From NCBI RefSeq assembly GCF_014873955.1, contig NZ_JADBED010000001.1, positions 2,046,001 through 2,110,000 on the forward strand: DNA of 64,000 bases, read 5' to 3'. Within the stretch, counting starts at the first letter, position 1. Each line of letters begins with the position of its first letter. Positions 44,116-52,792 of this stretch are shown one piece after another. Both the position numbers and the translations under genes were made by a program. The notes beneath the pieces were generated by a model. The model made no database searches. It saw only the letters and a list, made by a program, of their open reading frames with translations, and was not told where the DNA came from. Source of the stretch: Nesterenkonia lutea. GTDB lineage: Bacteria > Actinomycetota > Actinomycetes > Actinomycetales > Micrococcaceae.

Positions 44116-44903
44116 CGCGTCTCCCCCTCGAGGTAACGGCGCGCCCGCTCGGAATAGCTGTTGAAGCGCTCCCGCTCCGCGGGTGCCGCGATGTCCACGA
44201 TGCCGGTGAGCAGCCCCGCCTCGAGGATGGCGGCGCGGTCGCAGGCGCCGCGGATGACCTCCAGCTCGTGGCTGACCACCACGATGGAGGTGTCCATCTC
44301 CCGGCGCACACGCAGCAGGGTGGCCATGACCTCATCGGTGTGCTGGCTGTCCAGCGAGGAGGTCGGCTCATCGCAGAGCAGGATGTCTGGTTCGTTCACC
44401 AGGGCTCGTGCGATGGCCACGCGCTGTTTCTCGCCTCCGCTGAGCTGGGCGGGATGCTTCGACGCGTGTGCCCCCATGTTCACGAAGTCCAGCATCTGAA
44501 GCGCCCGCTCCTGCGCCCGGCCGCGCGGCGGGCGGGGCCCCTGCGCGGTCCGCCGCCGGTGCAGGCTCAGCGGCAGGGCGACGTTCTGGGCCACGGTCTT
44601 GTTGGAGAGCAGGTTGAACTGCTGGAAGATCATGCCGATCCGGCGACGCTGGGCCCGGCGCTCTGCGGGGCGCAGGGAGGCGAGGTTGATGCCGTTGACC
44701 GTGACCGAGCCGGCGCTGGGGGTCTCCAGTGCATTGATCAGCCGCAGCAGCGTGGACTTGCCGGAGCCCGACTCCCCCACCACACCGAAGATCTCGGCCT
44801 CGGCGATGCTGAGGCTGACCTTCTCCAGGGCATGGACCTGCCGGCCCCCTCCGGAGCCTCCGCGCTGGGTGAAGCTCTTTGTGACCTGTGCGAACTCGAT
44901 CAT
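44112..44903 (-). CDS. metN: Methionine ABC transporter ATP-binding protein MetN, lacking the NIL domain
   Basis: ATPase with Walker A GESGSGKST, signature LSGGEKQRVAI and Walker B LLCDEPTSSLD. It is 263 residues, about 80 shorter than typical MetN, and ends soon after the ABC fold; the C-terminal NIL/ACT domain that gives methionine feedback is missing. A basic insertion (RRRTAQGPRPPRGRAQ) follows the Q loop. First gene of metNIQ, 19 bases after the flavodoxin stop, so probably in one operon with it. Confidence 0.88.
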   Translation of the reverse strand: MIEFAQVTKSFTQRGGSGGGRQVHALEKVSLSIAEAEIFGVVGESGSGKSTLLRLINALETPSAGSVTVNGINLASLRPAERRAQRRRIGMIFQQFNLLSNKTVAQNVALPLSLHRRRTAQGPRPPRGRAQERALQMLDFVNMGAHASKHPAQLSGGEKQRVAIARALVNEPDILLCDEPTSSLDSQHTDEVMATLLRVRREMDTSIVVVSHELEVIRGACDRAAILEAGLLTGIVDIAAPAERERFNSYSERARRYLEGETR

Positions 44904-44922
44904 CGCGGAAGCAGCAGCGGCA

Positions 44923-45399
44923 TCAGCTCAGGCCGTAGGCCAGCAGCGACTGGGACCAGTCCTCGATCCCTGGCCAATCTCTGAAGTCCGCGTTCTCCGG
45001 CGCCTTCGCCACCTTCAGCATCAGCTTCTCGAGGAAGCTGAGCTTCTCGGCGTCGATGGCTCCGCGGAAGTAGGTGACCTCGCGGTGCGGATGGCTGCGC
45101 AGCTCTTCGGCCAGCTCAGGCGCCAGGCTGGGCCCCCCGCCCACGGCGAAGAGGAACAGCGGCTTGCCGCTGAGCTCGGTCTGGTTCGCCTCCAGGAACA
45201 GCTTCCCCGGACCCCACAGCTTCTGCTGGTAGACCGGGATGCCGAGCACGACGTTGTTCGTCTCGTAGAGCCAGGCACTCGCTTCAGAGACGTCCTTGAC
45301 ATGCGCGGACACGCCGCGGTTCTGCAGAGTGGAGGCGATGTGCTCACCGATCTCTGCGGTGGACCCATGCTTGCTCGCGACAACGACCATCGTGGTCAT
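44923..45399 (-). CDS. Flavodoxin-domain protein
   Basis: A 158-residue flavodoxin-fold protein (HemG-like group): FMN phosphate loop ASKHGSTAEIGEHIA, then NNVVLGIPVYQQKLWGPG and LFAVGGGPSL. May act as a small FMN oxidoreductase. -10-like TAAGCT near 45440. Upstream of metN in the same direction. Confidence 0.82.
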   Translation of the reverse strand: MTTMVVVASKHGSTAEIGEHIASTLQNRGVSAHVKDVSEASAWLYETNNVVLGIPVYQQKLWGPGKLFLEANQTELSGKPLFLFAVGGGPSLAPELAEELRSHPHREVTYFRGAIDAEKLSFLEKLMLKVAKAPENADFRDWPGIEDWSQSLLAYGLS

Positions 45400-45488
45400 A
45401 GTTCAACCGCCTTCTTCGCAGAAACTCTGGTTCGTCACCGAGCTTACCAACGCCGGGGCCGCGTGGGGCCTGGCCTGCTGAGATGAGC

Positions 45489-47474
45489 TCAGCGCACGCC
45501 GCGCAGATCCAGGGTCAGCTCGGTCTGTGCTCCGTCCTCGAGGCTGACCGGGATGCCCCAGTCCTGCTGGTAGAGGTGGCAGGCGGCGTGCATCGGGATC
45601 TCCTCTCCGGGGGAACCGTCACAGGCGGCGGCACGGGCGGTGATGTGCAGAACCCCCGCCGAGACCTCTGGGTTCAGCCGCAGGGTCCGGCGCAGACCCT
45701 CGGAGCTCCCCCCGCCGTCGAGCAGGAGATTCTCCGGCGAGGAGGAGATCTTCAGCTGGGTGGGGTCCCCCCAGCGGTCGTCGAGCTTCTGGCCAGTGGG
45801 AGCTTCGAAGCCGATGGCCAGGGAGAACTCTCCCGGGGACACCGCCGTGGTGGGGCGCTGAGTCTGCGAGGCACCTTCGTCCACGGTGAGGTACTCCTCG
45901 GGGACGGCGATGCGGACCAGCTCATGCGCGTTGGTCTCGACCACGAGCAGGCTGGCGCCGTCGGCGTCGAGCAGCACGTCGGAGGGCTCCTTGAGCCCCC
46001 GCGCCACAGTCGTCACGCCTGCCGCCACGGTGGTCCCGTCCGCGGCGAGGTGCTCCCCGCGGTAGCGCCGGATCGCCCCGTTATAGGTGTCTGCCACCAG
46101 CACGGAGCCGTCCGGAAGCGCGGTCACGCCCAGCGGATGCTGCAGCCGGGCCTGGCCCGGCTCCCCGTCTCGGAAGCCGAAGTCGAAGAGGCCTTCGCCG
46201 ATGAGCGTCTCCACGGCCGGTCCGGCCGGGGCATCGACGCCGTCAGCCGAGGCGGAGGTGCGGATCACTCGCAGCGAGGAGGTCTCGGAATCCGCGATCC
46301 AGATGTCGCCGGCGGCATCCTCGGTCAGTCCCGAGGTCTGCGCGAACCAGGCCTGATCAGCCTGCGCGTCGAGGAGACCCTCCAGTCCGGTGCCGGCGAA
46401 GATCGCCAGTTCACCGGTGCGCGGCTCGAAGGTGAAGATCTGGTGTGTTCCGGCCATGGCAACGACGACGGCGCCGAGGGTCTCCGACCACAGCACGTCC
46501 CAGGGCGAGGACAGCGAGACGTTCAGCGGCTCGGTTCCCAGCGATCCCGACTCCACCGCGCCGGCCCGGGCGCGCTCGGCATCGAGCAGGCGCTGGACGC
46601 CGTTGCCTGCGAGCGTGGTGACGGCACCGGTCTCGGTGTTGATCCCGCGGAGCCGGTGGTTGACCGTGTCGGCGACGACGATGTCATAGCCGACCTGCTG
46701 GCTGATCGCCTCGGGGAGCACCGTCAGGCCCTGGGGCTCGTTGAACCGCACGCTCTCGGCCGAGCCGTCATGGTGACCCTTCTCGTGGTCTTCGCCGCCG
46801 CCCCAGGAGCGGACGACGGTCGACAGGTCCGGAGACAGCTCGACGATCCGGTGGTGCCCGGTGTCTGAGACCAGGAAGTTCCCGACGGCGTCCTGCCGCC
46901 CTCCCAGTGCACGGGTCACCGGAACGGCCTTGCCGGGGAAGCGCAGCGTGCGCGAGACCGGCTCCGGGGGCACGTAGGGGCCGTTGCCGCGGTGCAGGGT
47001 CCCTTTGTCCTCGTGCTCGGCGGCGAGCTCCTCGACCAGCGAGGTGAGACCGGCGACGTGTCCCTCTCCCGCGAGCGAGGCGGCGATGTAGCCCTGCGGG
47101 TCCACGACCACCAGGGTGGGCCAGGCTCGCGCCGAATAGGCCTGCCAGGTGATCAGGTTCGGATCGTCGAGCACGGGGTGGGCGATCTCGTAGCGTTCCA
47201 CGGCGGCGGCGAGCGCATCCGGGTCTGCCTCGTGTTCGAACTTCGGGGAGTGCACGCCGACGGTGACCAGGATGTCGCTGAACCGCTCCTCCAGCGGGCG
47301 CAGCTCGTCGAGGACATGCAGGCAGTTGATGCAGCAGAAGGTCCAGAAGTCCAGGATGACGATCTTGCCGCGCAGGTCCTCGAGGGAGACCTGCTTGCCT
47401 CCGGTGTTCAGCCAGCCTCTTCCGACCAGCTCGGAAGCGCGCACGCGCTCAGCACGGCGAATCGTCTCTGTCAT
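45489..47474 (-). CDS. Thioredoxin-NHL repeat protein
   Basis: A 661-residue protein: N-terminal thioredoxin/TlpA-like domain (about 20-160) with TFCCINCLHV, then NHL repeats forming a beta propeller (about 175-500; VSDTGHHRIVEL, VADTVNHRLRGI, WIADSETSSLRVI, VADTYNGAIRRY), then a C-terminal beta domain. Similar to bacterial relatives of NHLRC2. No signal peptide. Role unknown, perhaps redox signalling. AGGAG precedes the ATG. Confidence 0.88.
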   Translation of the reverse strand: MTETIRRAERVRASELVGRGWLNTGGKQVSLEDLRGKIVILDFWTFCCINCLHVLDELRPLEERFSDILVTVGVHSPKFEHEADPDALAAAVERYEIAHPVLDDPNLITWQAYSARAWPTLVVVDPQGYIAASLAGEGHVAGLTSLVEELAAEHEDKGTLHRGNGPYVPPEPVSRTLRFPGKAVPVTRALGGRQDAVGNFLVSDTGHHRIVELSPDLSTVVRSWGGGEDHEKGHHDGSAESVRFNEPQGLTVLPEAISQQVGYDIVVADTVNHRLRGINTETGAVTTLAGNGVQRLLDAERARAGAVESGSLGTEPLNVSLSSPWDVLWSETLGAVVVAMAGTHQIFTFEPRTGELAIFAGTGLEGLLDAQADQAWFAQTSGLTEDAAGDIWIADSETSSLRVIRTSASADGVDAPAGPAVETLIGEGLFDFGFRDGEPGQARLQHPLGVTALPDGSVLVADTYNGAIRRYRGEHLAADGTTVAAGVTTVARGLKEPSDVLLDADGASLLVVETNAHELVRIAVPEEYLTVDEGASQTQRPTTAVSPGEFSLAIGFEAPTGQKLDDRWGDPTQLKISSSPENLLLDGGGSSEGLRRTLRLNPEVSAGVLHITARAAACDGSPGEEIPMHAACHLYQQDWGIPVSLEDGAQTELTLDLRGVR

Positions 47475-47529
47475 CAGGGGTCTCCTGTCGGTGCTGCGGT
47501 GTCCCAGTCGGTGACGCTGGGATCATGGT

Positions 47530-48414
47530 TCATTCGGTCCCAGACTCGGTCTCTGTCTCAGGCCCAGTCTCAGACTCTGTTCCTGACTCAGTCTCGGTCT
47601 CCTCCAGCGCGGCGGCCGTCTCCGCGGTGATGGCCTCCGCCATCGCGGTGAACTCCGCCGAGGCCGCCGCTTCCCCTCCGGTGAAGGAGACCATGATGAT
47701 GTCATCGTCCACCTGCGTGAACAGGATCTGGGCGAAAGTTGTTCCTTCGCCCTCCCGCTCCCAGGAATAGCTCACGCTCTCCTCGCCGGAGGACTCGAGC
47801 GCGGGCTCGCTGATGCTCAGCTCGTAGTCGATCCCCTCCAGGGTGAACGCGGTCTCCGCGCAGGTCTCCAGCAGGCGCCGCACATTGTCTCGGTGTCCCT
47901 GAACCTGCTCGGCATCCTCGGCACCTTCAAGCGCCGCGAGCTCGATGGAACCGGCTCCGGAGAAGCCCTCGGCGAAGAAGTCGGCACGCACCGTGTCCTC
48001 CCCGAGCAGCAGCGGCGAGAAGTCGACCGCCGCCAGCGGCTGCGCGCAGGTCTCCGGCGTCACCGCCGCATCCGGGTCCTCCCCCGCCAGGGAGTTGTCG
48101 CGAAGCAGGTCGCGGTAGGACTGGGCCACCTCGTCCGAGACGAATCCCACCTCGTTGAAGCCGAAGCTCCCCGCGCGCTCGAGACCCGCCTGCGCGGCGT
48201 CGACCAGCCGATCCGGACCGCTGACCTCTCCAGCCCCGGCTGAGGGATCCCCGCCCTCCTGGGCCTCGCCGCCGTCCTGGGCATCGGAGCTGTCAGGCGA
48301 CTCGGTGCCGGTCGCCTCGTGACCCTCCGGGAGCTCCTGCTCCTGATCTGCGGAGCAGCCGCTCAGCAGCAGCAGGCCGACCAGAGCTGCGATCCCTGCT
48401 CTCCCCCGGGTCAT
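47530..48414 (-). CDS. Lipoprotein with acidic repeats
   Basis: A 294-residue lipoprotein; lipobox LSGC with Cys 20. An acidic low-complexity linker precedes the folded part (about 65-265), and the last 25 residues are a Glu/Thr/Ser repeat (ETESGTESETGPETETESG). No family recognised; the folded part has sensor-like or mycobacterial LpqN-like size. Overlaps the ctaG-copD gene by four bases, so it may be involved in copper or cytochrome assembly. Confidence 0.7.
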   Translation of the reverse strand: MTRGRAGIAALVGLLLLSGCSADQEQELPEGHEATGTESPDSSDAQDGGEAQEGGDPSAGAGEVSGPDRLVDAAQAGLERAGSFGFNEVGFVSDEVAQSYRDLLRDNSLAGEDPDAAVTPETCAQPLAAVDFSPLLLGEDTVRADFFAEGFSGAGSIELAALEGAEDAEQVQGHRDNVRRLLETCAETAFTLEGIDYELSISEPALESSGEESVSYSWEREGEGTTFAQILFTQVDDDIIMVSFTGGEAAASAEFTAMAEAITAETAAALEETETESGTESETGPETETESGTE

Positions 48415-50576
48415 CGCGGCTGGTCGCGTTCTGCCATCTGGGCGAACATGTCGTTGTAGTCATGCAGCTCGGCGTCGCCCGTGCGATCAGCCTCACGGTC
48501 CAGGCGCTTCGTCTCGCGCTTGTCGTCCTTGGACCAGATGACTCCGGCCGCGAAGGACATCAGGATCGCGGGGATCTCTCCGAGGGCCCACATGAGTTCG
48601 CCACCTCGGCGCTGATCCTCCAGCGCGGTGAAGCCCCAGTCGTGGCCGATGTTGCCGAACCAGGCGGCTTCGATCAGCTGGTCCGAGCTGGTCAGCGCCA
48701 CCGCAAGGAAGGCATGGAAGACCATGGTGGCCAGCAGGATGATCAGCCGCATCGGATGCGCGGGGCGCTGGGGCAGCGGGTCCGCCCCGATCAGCACCAG
48801 GGCGAAGATGTAGCCGGTGGCCAGGAAGTGGAAGATCATCAGCTCGTGGCCCACGTGGTGATTCAGCACGAGTCCGAAGACCGGGGTGTAGTAGAAGATC
48901 AGCAGCGAGCCGGCGAAGTTCACCGCGGCCACGATGGGGTGGGTGATGAACCGCGAGAATCGCGAGTGCACCAGCCAGAGGATCCATTCGCGGGGGCCTC
49001 GGGTGCCGTCGGTGCGCGCCGGCAGCGAGCGCAGCGCAAGGGTCACCGGGGAGCCCATGACCAGGAAGATCGGGGCGACCATGGTCAGCGTCATGTGCTG
49101 GATCATGTGTCCGGAGAACAGCACCATGCCGTAGACGGCTGGACCGCCGGAGGTCACCCAGAGCAGCACCGCGAGCCCGAGCAGCCAGCTGGCGGCGCGC
49201 AGCAGCGGCCAGCTGTCGCCGCGGCGGCGCATCCGCACCATGGCCAGCACGTACCAGGCGGCGAGGAAGGTGACCACGGCCACCCAGAGCCAGTCCGGGC
49301 GCCACAGGGTGAACCAGAGGGCTCCCTCAGGCTCCGGCGGAAGGTCGTATCCGGTCAGCGTCCGGGCCGGGCTCGCGTCCGGCGGAAGCTCTTCGGACAC
49401 CGGCGGCGCGGTGCGCCCGAGGATCGTGCTGATGCCGATCACCGCGGACATGAGCGTCACCTCGACAAGGATCAGCTGGAAGAGGAGCCCGGCAGGTCGC
49501 GTCCGGCTGCTCAGCCGAGGAATGATCCAGGACCGGTGCATCCAGCCGATGAGGGCGAGTCCGAGGGTGGCGAGGAGCTTGGCGGAGAGCATCAGTCCGT
49601 ACTGGGTGCTCACCAGCTGGTCCAGCGACTCGATGCGAAGGCTCGCATTGATGACGCCCGAGGCCGCCACGGTCAGCAGGGCGAGCCCGGCCAGCACCGA
49701 GTAGCGGCGCAGCAGCGTCTCGGTCAGATCATCGGTCGGGTCCTCGGTCCCTGCCTGGCTCGTCCGCCCGTTCGGGGCGGCCGCCTGGCGCCCGAGTGCT
49801 GGGGAGAGCAGGGCGAGGACCACGAGTCCGCCGACCCAGACGACGACGCCGAGCAGGTGGAGCCCCAGCGAGTTGACCGCGGCGTAGTGGTCATCCCCGG
49901 ACGCCGAGTGGCCCACCAGAGCCATCGGCAGAATCGCGGTGAGCCCGAGGATGACGATGAAGAACAGTCCGGCGGGAGCGCGCACAGCGGTCACCAGCGT
50001 GGTGAAGAGCGCGGCGATGATCACCACGGCGGTCCACGCCTGACCGGTGGCGATGGACTGCACATAGCCGAAGAAGCCTGCCGCGAAGGAATCTGAGGCC
50101 GAGAGCTGGAGCCCGGAGATGTCGGAGAAGGTCAGCACGAGCACCGCCACGGCAGCCACGGTCCAGAGGACGCCGGCAATGCCCGCGATCTGCAGGATCC
50201 GCGTGAAGATCGGGTGCTCCCCCGCGGGTCCGGTGCCCCCCTCGGCGCGTTCGACCTTCCGCCGCTGTCGCGGTCCGCGCCGCGCGGGCACGGCCACCGC
50301 CGCCAGGATCACGGCCGCCAGTGCGGTGGCCATGGAGAGGTGATGGATGAAGCGTGCCACCGGAAGGCCCCAGCGGGTCAGGGCGCCGGAGTCTGAGAGT
50401 TCACCGGCTTCGCCGACACCGGTCAGGACGCCGGAGATGATCAGAGCGACCAGGCCGGCGAGGATCGCTGCCACGGTCAGCGGCACCGGCGCGCGCCAGA
50501 GCGCCGCAGGACGCTGCTCGCGGCGGGGCGACGAGTCTCGGGCGCCGGCGGCGGGGCCCCGCGTGGAGGTGCTCAC
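48411..50576 (-). CDS. CopD-CtaG fusion: copper resistance / cytochrome c oxidase assembly membrane protein
   Basis: A 721-residue integral membrane protein. The N-terminal half (about 30-380) has CopD-type helices with conserved His (FIHHLSMATALA, GHSASGDDHYAAVN); the C-terminal half is caa3-type CtaG (VYGMVLFSGHMIQHMTLTMVAP, HHVGHELMIFHFLATG). Probably handles copper for the oxidase. Overlaps the small membrane gene upstream by four bases. Operator-like palindrome at the operon promoter. Confidence 0.92.
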   Translation of the reverse strand: MSTSTRGPAAGARDSSPRREQRPAALWRAPVPLTVAAILAGLVALIISGVLTGVGEAGELSDSGALTRWGLPVARFIHHLSMATALAAVILAAVAVPARRGPRQRRKVERAEGGTGPAGEHPIFTRILQIAGIAGVLWTVAAVAVLVLTFSDISGLQLSASDSFAAGFFGYVQSIATGQAWTAVVIIAALFTTLVTAVRAPAGLFFIVILGLTAILPMALVGHSASGDDHYAAVNSLGLHLLGVVVWVGGLVVLALLSPALGRQAAAPNGRTSQAGTEDPTDDLTETLLRRYSVLAGLALLTVAASGVINASLRIESLDQLVSTQYGLMLSAKLLATLGLALIGWMHRSWIIPRLSSRTRPAGLLFQLILVEVTLMSAVIGISTILGRTAPPVSEELPPDASPARTLTGYDLPPEPEGALWFTLWRPDWLWVAVVTFLAAWYVLAMVRMRRRGDSWPLLRAASWLLGLAVLLWVTSGGPAVYGMVLFSGHMIQHMTLTMVAPIFLVMGSPVTLALRSLPARTDGTRGPREWILWLVHSRFSRFITHPIVAAVNFAGSLLIFYYTPVFGLVLNHHVGHELMIFHFLATGYIFALVLIGADPLPQRPAHPMRLIILLATMVFHAFLAVALTSSDQLIEAAWFGNIGHDWGFTALEDQRRGGELMWALGEIPAILMSFAAGVIWSKDDKRETKRLDREADRTGDAELHDYNDMFAQMAERDQPR

Positions 50577-50848
50577 GCGTCGTCGTTCTTCCGGGGGTCG
50601 CCGTCGGGCTCGGCAGAGCCGCCTGTGCCGTCCGGCTCGCCGGAGCCGTCTCTGCCGTCGGCCCGCTGCTGCCAGCGCTGCGATTCCTGCATCTTGCGCC
50701 GGGCCAGCACGATCACCAGGATCAGCAGGAGGAGGCTCCCGATGCCGAAGACCAGGGGGGACCAGCCGGGCAGCTCATCGCTCGGAGTGGCCGCTGCGGC
50801 GTTCGCGAGGACGGAGGAGCCGAGCGCCAGCGCTGATGGGACTGTCAT
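50573..50848 (-). CDS. Small single-span membrane protein
   Basis: 91 residues with a possible signal-like Ala-rich N terminus (about 1-20), a short Pro/Asp linker, one helix (about 33-50, LVFGIGSLLLLILVIVLARR) and a Gly/Asp-rich tail. It resembles the C-terminal membrane anchor of CopC-like proteins without the copper-binding domain. First gene of the CopD-CtaG operon; AGGAAGG precedes the ATG. Confidence 0.65.
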   Translation of the reverse strand: MTVPSALALGSSVLANAAAATPSDELPGWSPLVFGIGSLLLLILVIVLARRKMQESQRWQQRADGRDGSGEPDGTGGSAEPDGDPRKNDDA

Positions 50849-50892
50849 GGTTCTGCGCCTTCCTGCGGGATCACTTTCCGGGCCTGCGACAA

Positions 50893-50909
50893 TTCTACGC
50901 CGCGTAGAA
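50893..50909. promoter_or_regulatory. 17-bp perfect palindrome over the CopD-CtaG operon promoter
   Basis: TTCTACGC-C-GCGTAGAA. On the minus strand its end contains TAGAAT (50897-50892), a good -10 box, so a bound repressor would block transcription. Sites of this form are used by BlaI/CopY-type repressors; the regulator is not in the window. Confidence 0.65.
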
Positions 50910-51034
50910 GAACCTGCGGCGTGGGAGAAGCGGATGGGACGACGTCGGCCCCCCACCCGATCAACTGGGCGAGGGGCCGAGACGTTCAGCCGGGCCGCAG
51001 CGAGTCCGCATGGGACCGCCACGACTCATGTGGC

Positions 51035-51319
51035 TCATTTGCCGGTGGCGGCAGCCTTCAGCTTGGAGCCTGCCGAGAGCTTCACAGAGTAGCCCTCGGG
51101 GATCTGGATGGTCTCGCCGGTCTGCGGGTTGCGTCCGGTGCGCGCGGCGCGCTTGGTGCGCTCCACTGCCAGCCAGCCGGGGATGGTGACCTTCTCGCCC
51201 TTGGAAACCTGTTCGGTGAAGACCTCGAAGACGGAATCCAGAACGCCGTTGACGGCGGCCTGGGAGTTGCCGGACTTCTCTGCGACTGCTGCGACGAGCT
51301 CGCTGCGGTTCAGTGCCAT
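51035..51319 (-). CDS. HU-family DNA-binding protein
   Basis: 94-residue nucleoid protein: LNRSELVAAVAEKSG, VTIPGWLAVERTKRAARTGR, NPQTGETIQIP. No long Lys-rich tail seen in mycobacterial HU. ATG; ribosome site GAGGA. 187 bases before it a small membrane gene starts. Confidence 0.94.
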   Translation of the reverse strand: MALNRSELVAAVAEKSGNSQAAVNGVLDSVFEVFTEQVSKGEKVTIPGWLAVERTKRAARTGRNPQTGETIQIPEGYSVKLSAGSKLKAAATGK

Positions 51320-51743
51320 ATGTTTGTCCTCCTGGACGTATTCGGTGGCAGTCCCCGACCTGACCTGAGCGCGTTGCTGGTGCGATATGCAGCGGCGGCG
51401 CGCCGGTCATGCCGCGTGGGGCTTTCAGAACGGCAACTTACCACGCAGGCCCGGATGAACCAGCATAGAAGCCCGTGATTCTGGGCTGAAGACGTCCGTT
51501 TTCCGCTCCGCGAACACTCTGCGAGGTCCTGGATCGGGTGCTGCGAACACAAGAACCACTCGCGAGAGGACTGACGCTGTTCCTCCAGGGGTGAGGAACA
51601 GCAGCCTCCGCACGGATGGCTGTCTTGGACGGGTTCAGGGCACAGAGGTGCAGCAGAACGACCAAGGGGTGGGCCGCCCGAAGGCGGCCCACCCCTTGGT
51701 GAGCGTCTCGACTCAGCGAGACACCGGACTCAGCCTCTGGAGA
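51320..51743. other. Intergenic region between rpsN and the HU gene
   Basis: 424 bases. It holds the rpsN terminator and, on the minus strand, a -10-like TATGCT near 51460 that probably serves the HU gene. No supported gene. Confidence 0.5.
51661..51700 (-). terminator. Terminator of the rpmB-rpmG-rpsN operon
   Basis: A perfect 18-bp stem with a four-base loop (CGAA as read on the plus strand), 43 bases after the rpsN stop. Confidence 0.88.
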
Positions 51744-52049
51744 TCACCAGGATGACTTGGTGATGCCGGGAAGCTCACCCTTGTGAGCCATGTCGCGGAA
51801 GCGGATGCGCGAGATGCCGAACTTCTGGAAGGTGCCGCGGGGGCGACCATCGATGGCGTCGCGGTTGCGCACGCGGATCGGGGAAGCATCACGGGGAAGC
51901 TTCTGCAGGCCCACGCGGGCCGCCTCGCGGTCCTCGTCGGACGCGTTCGGGTCAACGAGGGTCTTCTTCAGCTGCAGACGCTTCTCGGCGTAGCGCTCAA
52001 CGATGACCTTGCGCTGTTCGTTCTTTGCGATCTTGGATTTCTTGGCCAT
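51744..52049 (-). CDS. rpsN: Ribosomal protein S14 (long, zinc-free form)
   Basis: 101 residues: the long form, [20 protein letters not shown] to [20 protein letters not shown], with no Cys. Last gene of the operon, two bases after the rpmG stop. Confidence 0.96.
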   Translation of the reverse strand: MAKKSKIAKNEQRKVIVERYAEKRLQLKKTLVDPNASDEDREAARVGLQKLPRDASPIRVRNRDAIDGRPRGTFQKFGISRIRFRDMAHKGELPGITKSSW

Positions 52050-52051
52050 GA

Positions 52052-52219
52052 TCAGCGCTCCTCTCGGAAGTCGACATGCTTGCGAACGACCGGGTCATAC
52101 TTCTTGAGCACGATGCGGTCGGGGTTGTTGCGGCGGTTCTTGCGGGTCACGTAGGTGAACCCGGTGCCTGCCGTCGACTTCAGCTTGATGATGGGACGTA
52201 CGTCCTTGTCCTTTGCCAT
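52052..52219 (-). CDS. rpmG: Ribosomal protein L33 (Cys-free form)
   Basis: 55 residues, [20 protein letters not shown] to [11 protein letters not shown], with no Cys, so the zinc-free type. Its ATG overlaps the rpmB stop by one base (TAATG). Confidence 0.95.
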   Translation of the reverse strand: MAKDKDVRPIIKLKSTAGTGFTYVTRKNRRNNPDRIVLKKYDPVVRKHVDFREER

Positions 52220-52455
52220 TAGAGCTTCTCACCCTTCTCGATCAGCTCGGCGACGACTACGTCGATGCCGCGGACGTCGATGGTCTTGATGCCCTTGACG
52301 GACAAGGTCAGCGTCACATTGCGTCCCAATGAAGGAACCCAGTAGCGCTTCTTCTGGATGTTCGGGTCGAACCGGCGCTTGGTGCGCCGATGCGAGTGGG
52401 AAATTGAGTTGCCGAACTGCGGCCCCACTCCGGTCACCTGGCAACGTGCTGCCAT
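52219..52455 (-). CDS. rpmB: Ribosomal protein L28
   Basis: 78 residues, [36 protein letters not shown]. One Cys only, so no zinc ribbon. GAGGAG lies six bases before the ATG at 52455. First gene of the operon. Confidence 0.96.
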   Translation of the reverse strand: MAARCQVTGVGPQFGNSISHSHRRTKRRFDPNIQKKRYWVPSLGRNVTLTLSVKGIKTIDVRGIDVVVAELIEKGEKL

Positions 52456-52792
52456 GATCACTCCTCTTGCGTAAGTACGTGAATGTATACGGGCGGTCCC
52501 CGATTCTGGGTCCCGCCACCAGCTATGACACCGTTACTTGCGAGGACGGACCAGGCTGGGTGAGATCCAACCGAAGTGCCTTCTCATTCGCACAGCGAGA
52601 CGCTGCACGGACGGTGGTGCTTGATGTGGTGCTCTGGAATCCAGGCTTCACAACAACCCTGCTGCTTTCCGGCGCCAGACCCCTGCGTTCCTCTCTCCAG
52701 GAGGACGCGCATGAGCACAGCGCAGCACGGCTTGCGACTGTCAATACTAGCCCGCCCCCGGGGATAGGGCAAAGCGGCGGTACAGTCGTGGC
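52456..52792. other. Intergenic region between rpmB and the EamA gene
   Basis: 337 bases carrying divergent promoters. TATACA-like -10 on the minus strand near 52480 and an inverted CGTA-AG-TACG. I looked for a Zur box and saw none. No supported gene. Confidence 0.45.
52781..52786 (+). promoter_or_regulatory. -10 box, leaderless
   Basis: TACAGT ends six bases before the GTG start of the EamA gene. Confidence 0.5.

Noticed and set aside
43339..45399. SAM or other methionine riboswitch near metNIQ
   Set aside because: There is no long leader before metN; only 19 bases separate it from the flavodoxin gene.
52456..52600. Zur box before rpmB
   Set aside because: No TGAAAATGnnnnTTTTCA-like palindrome found.
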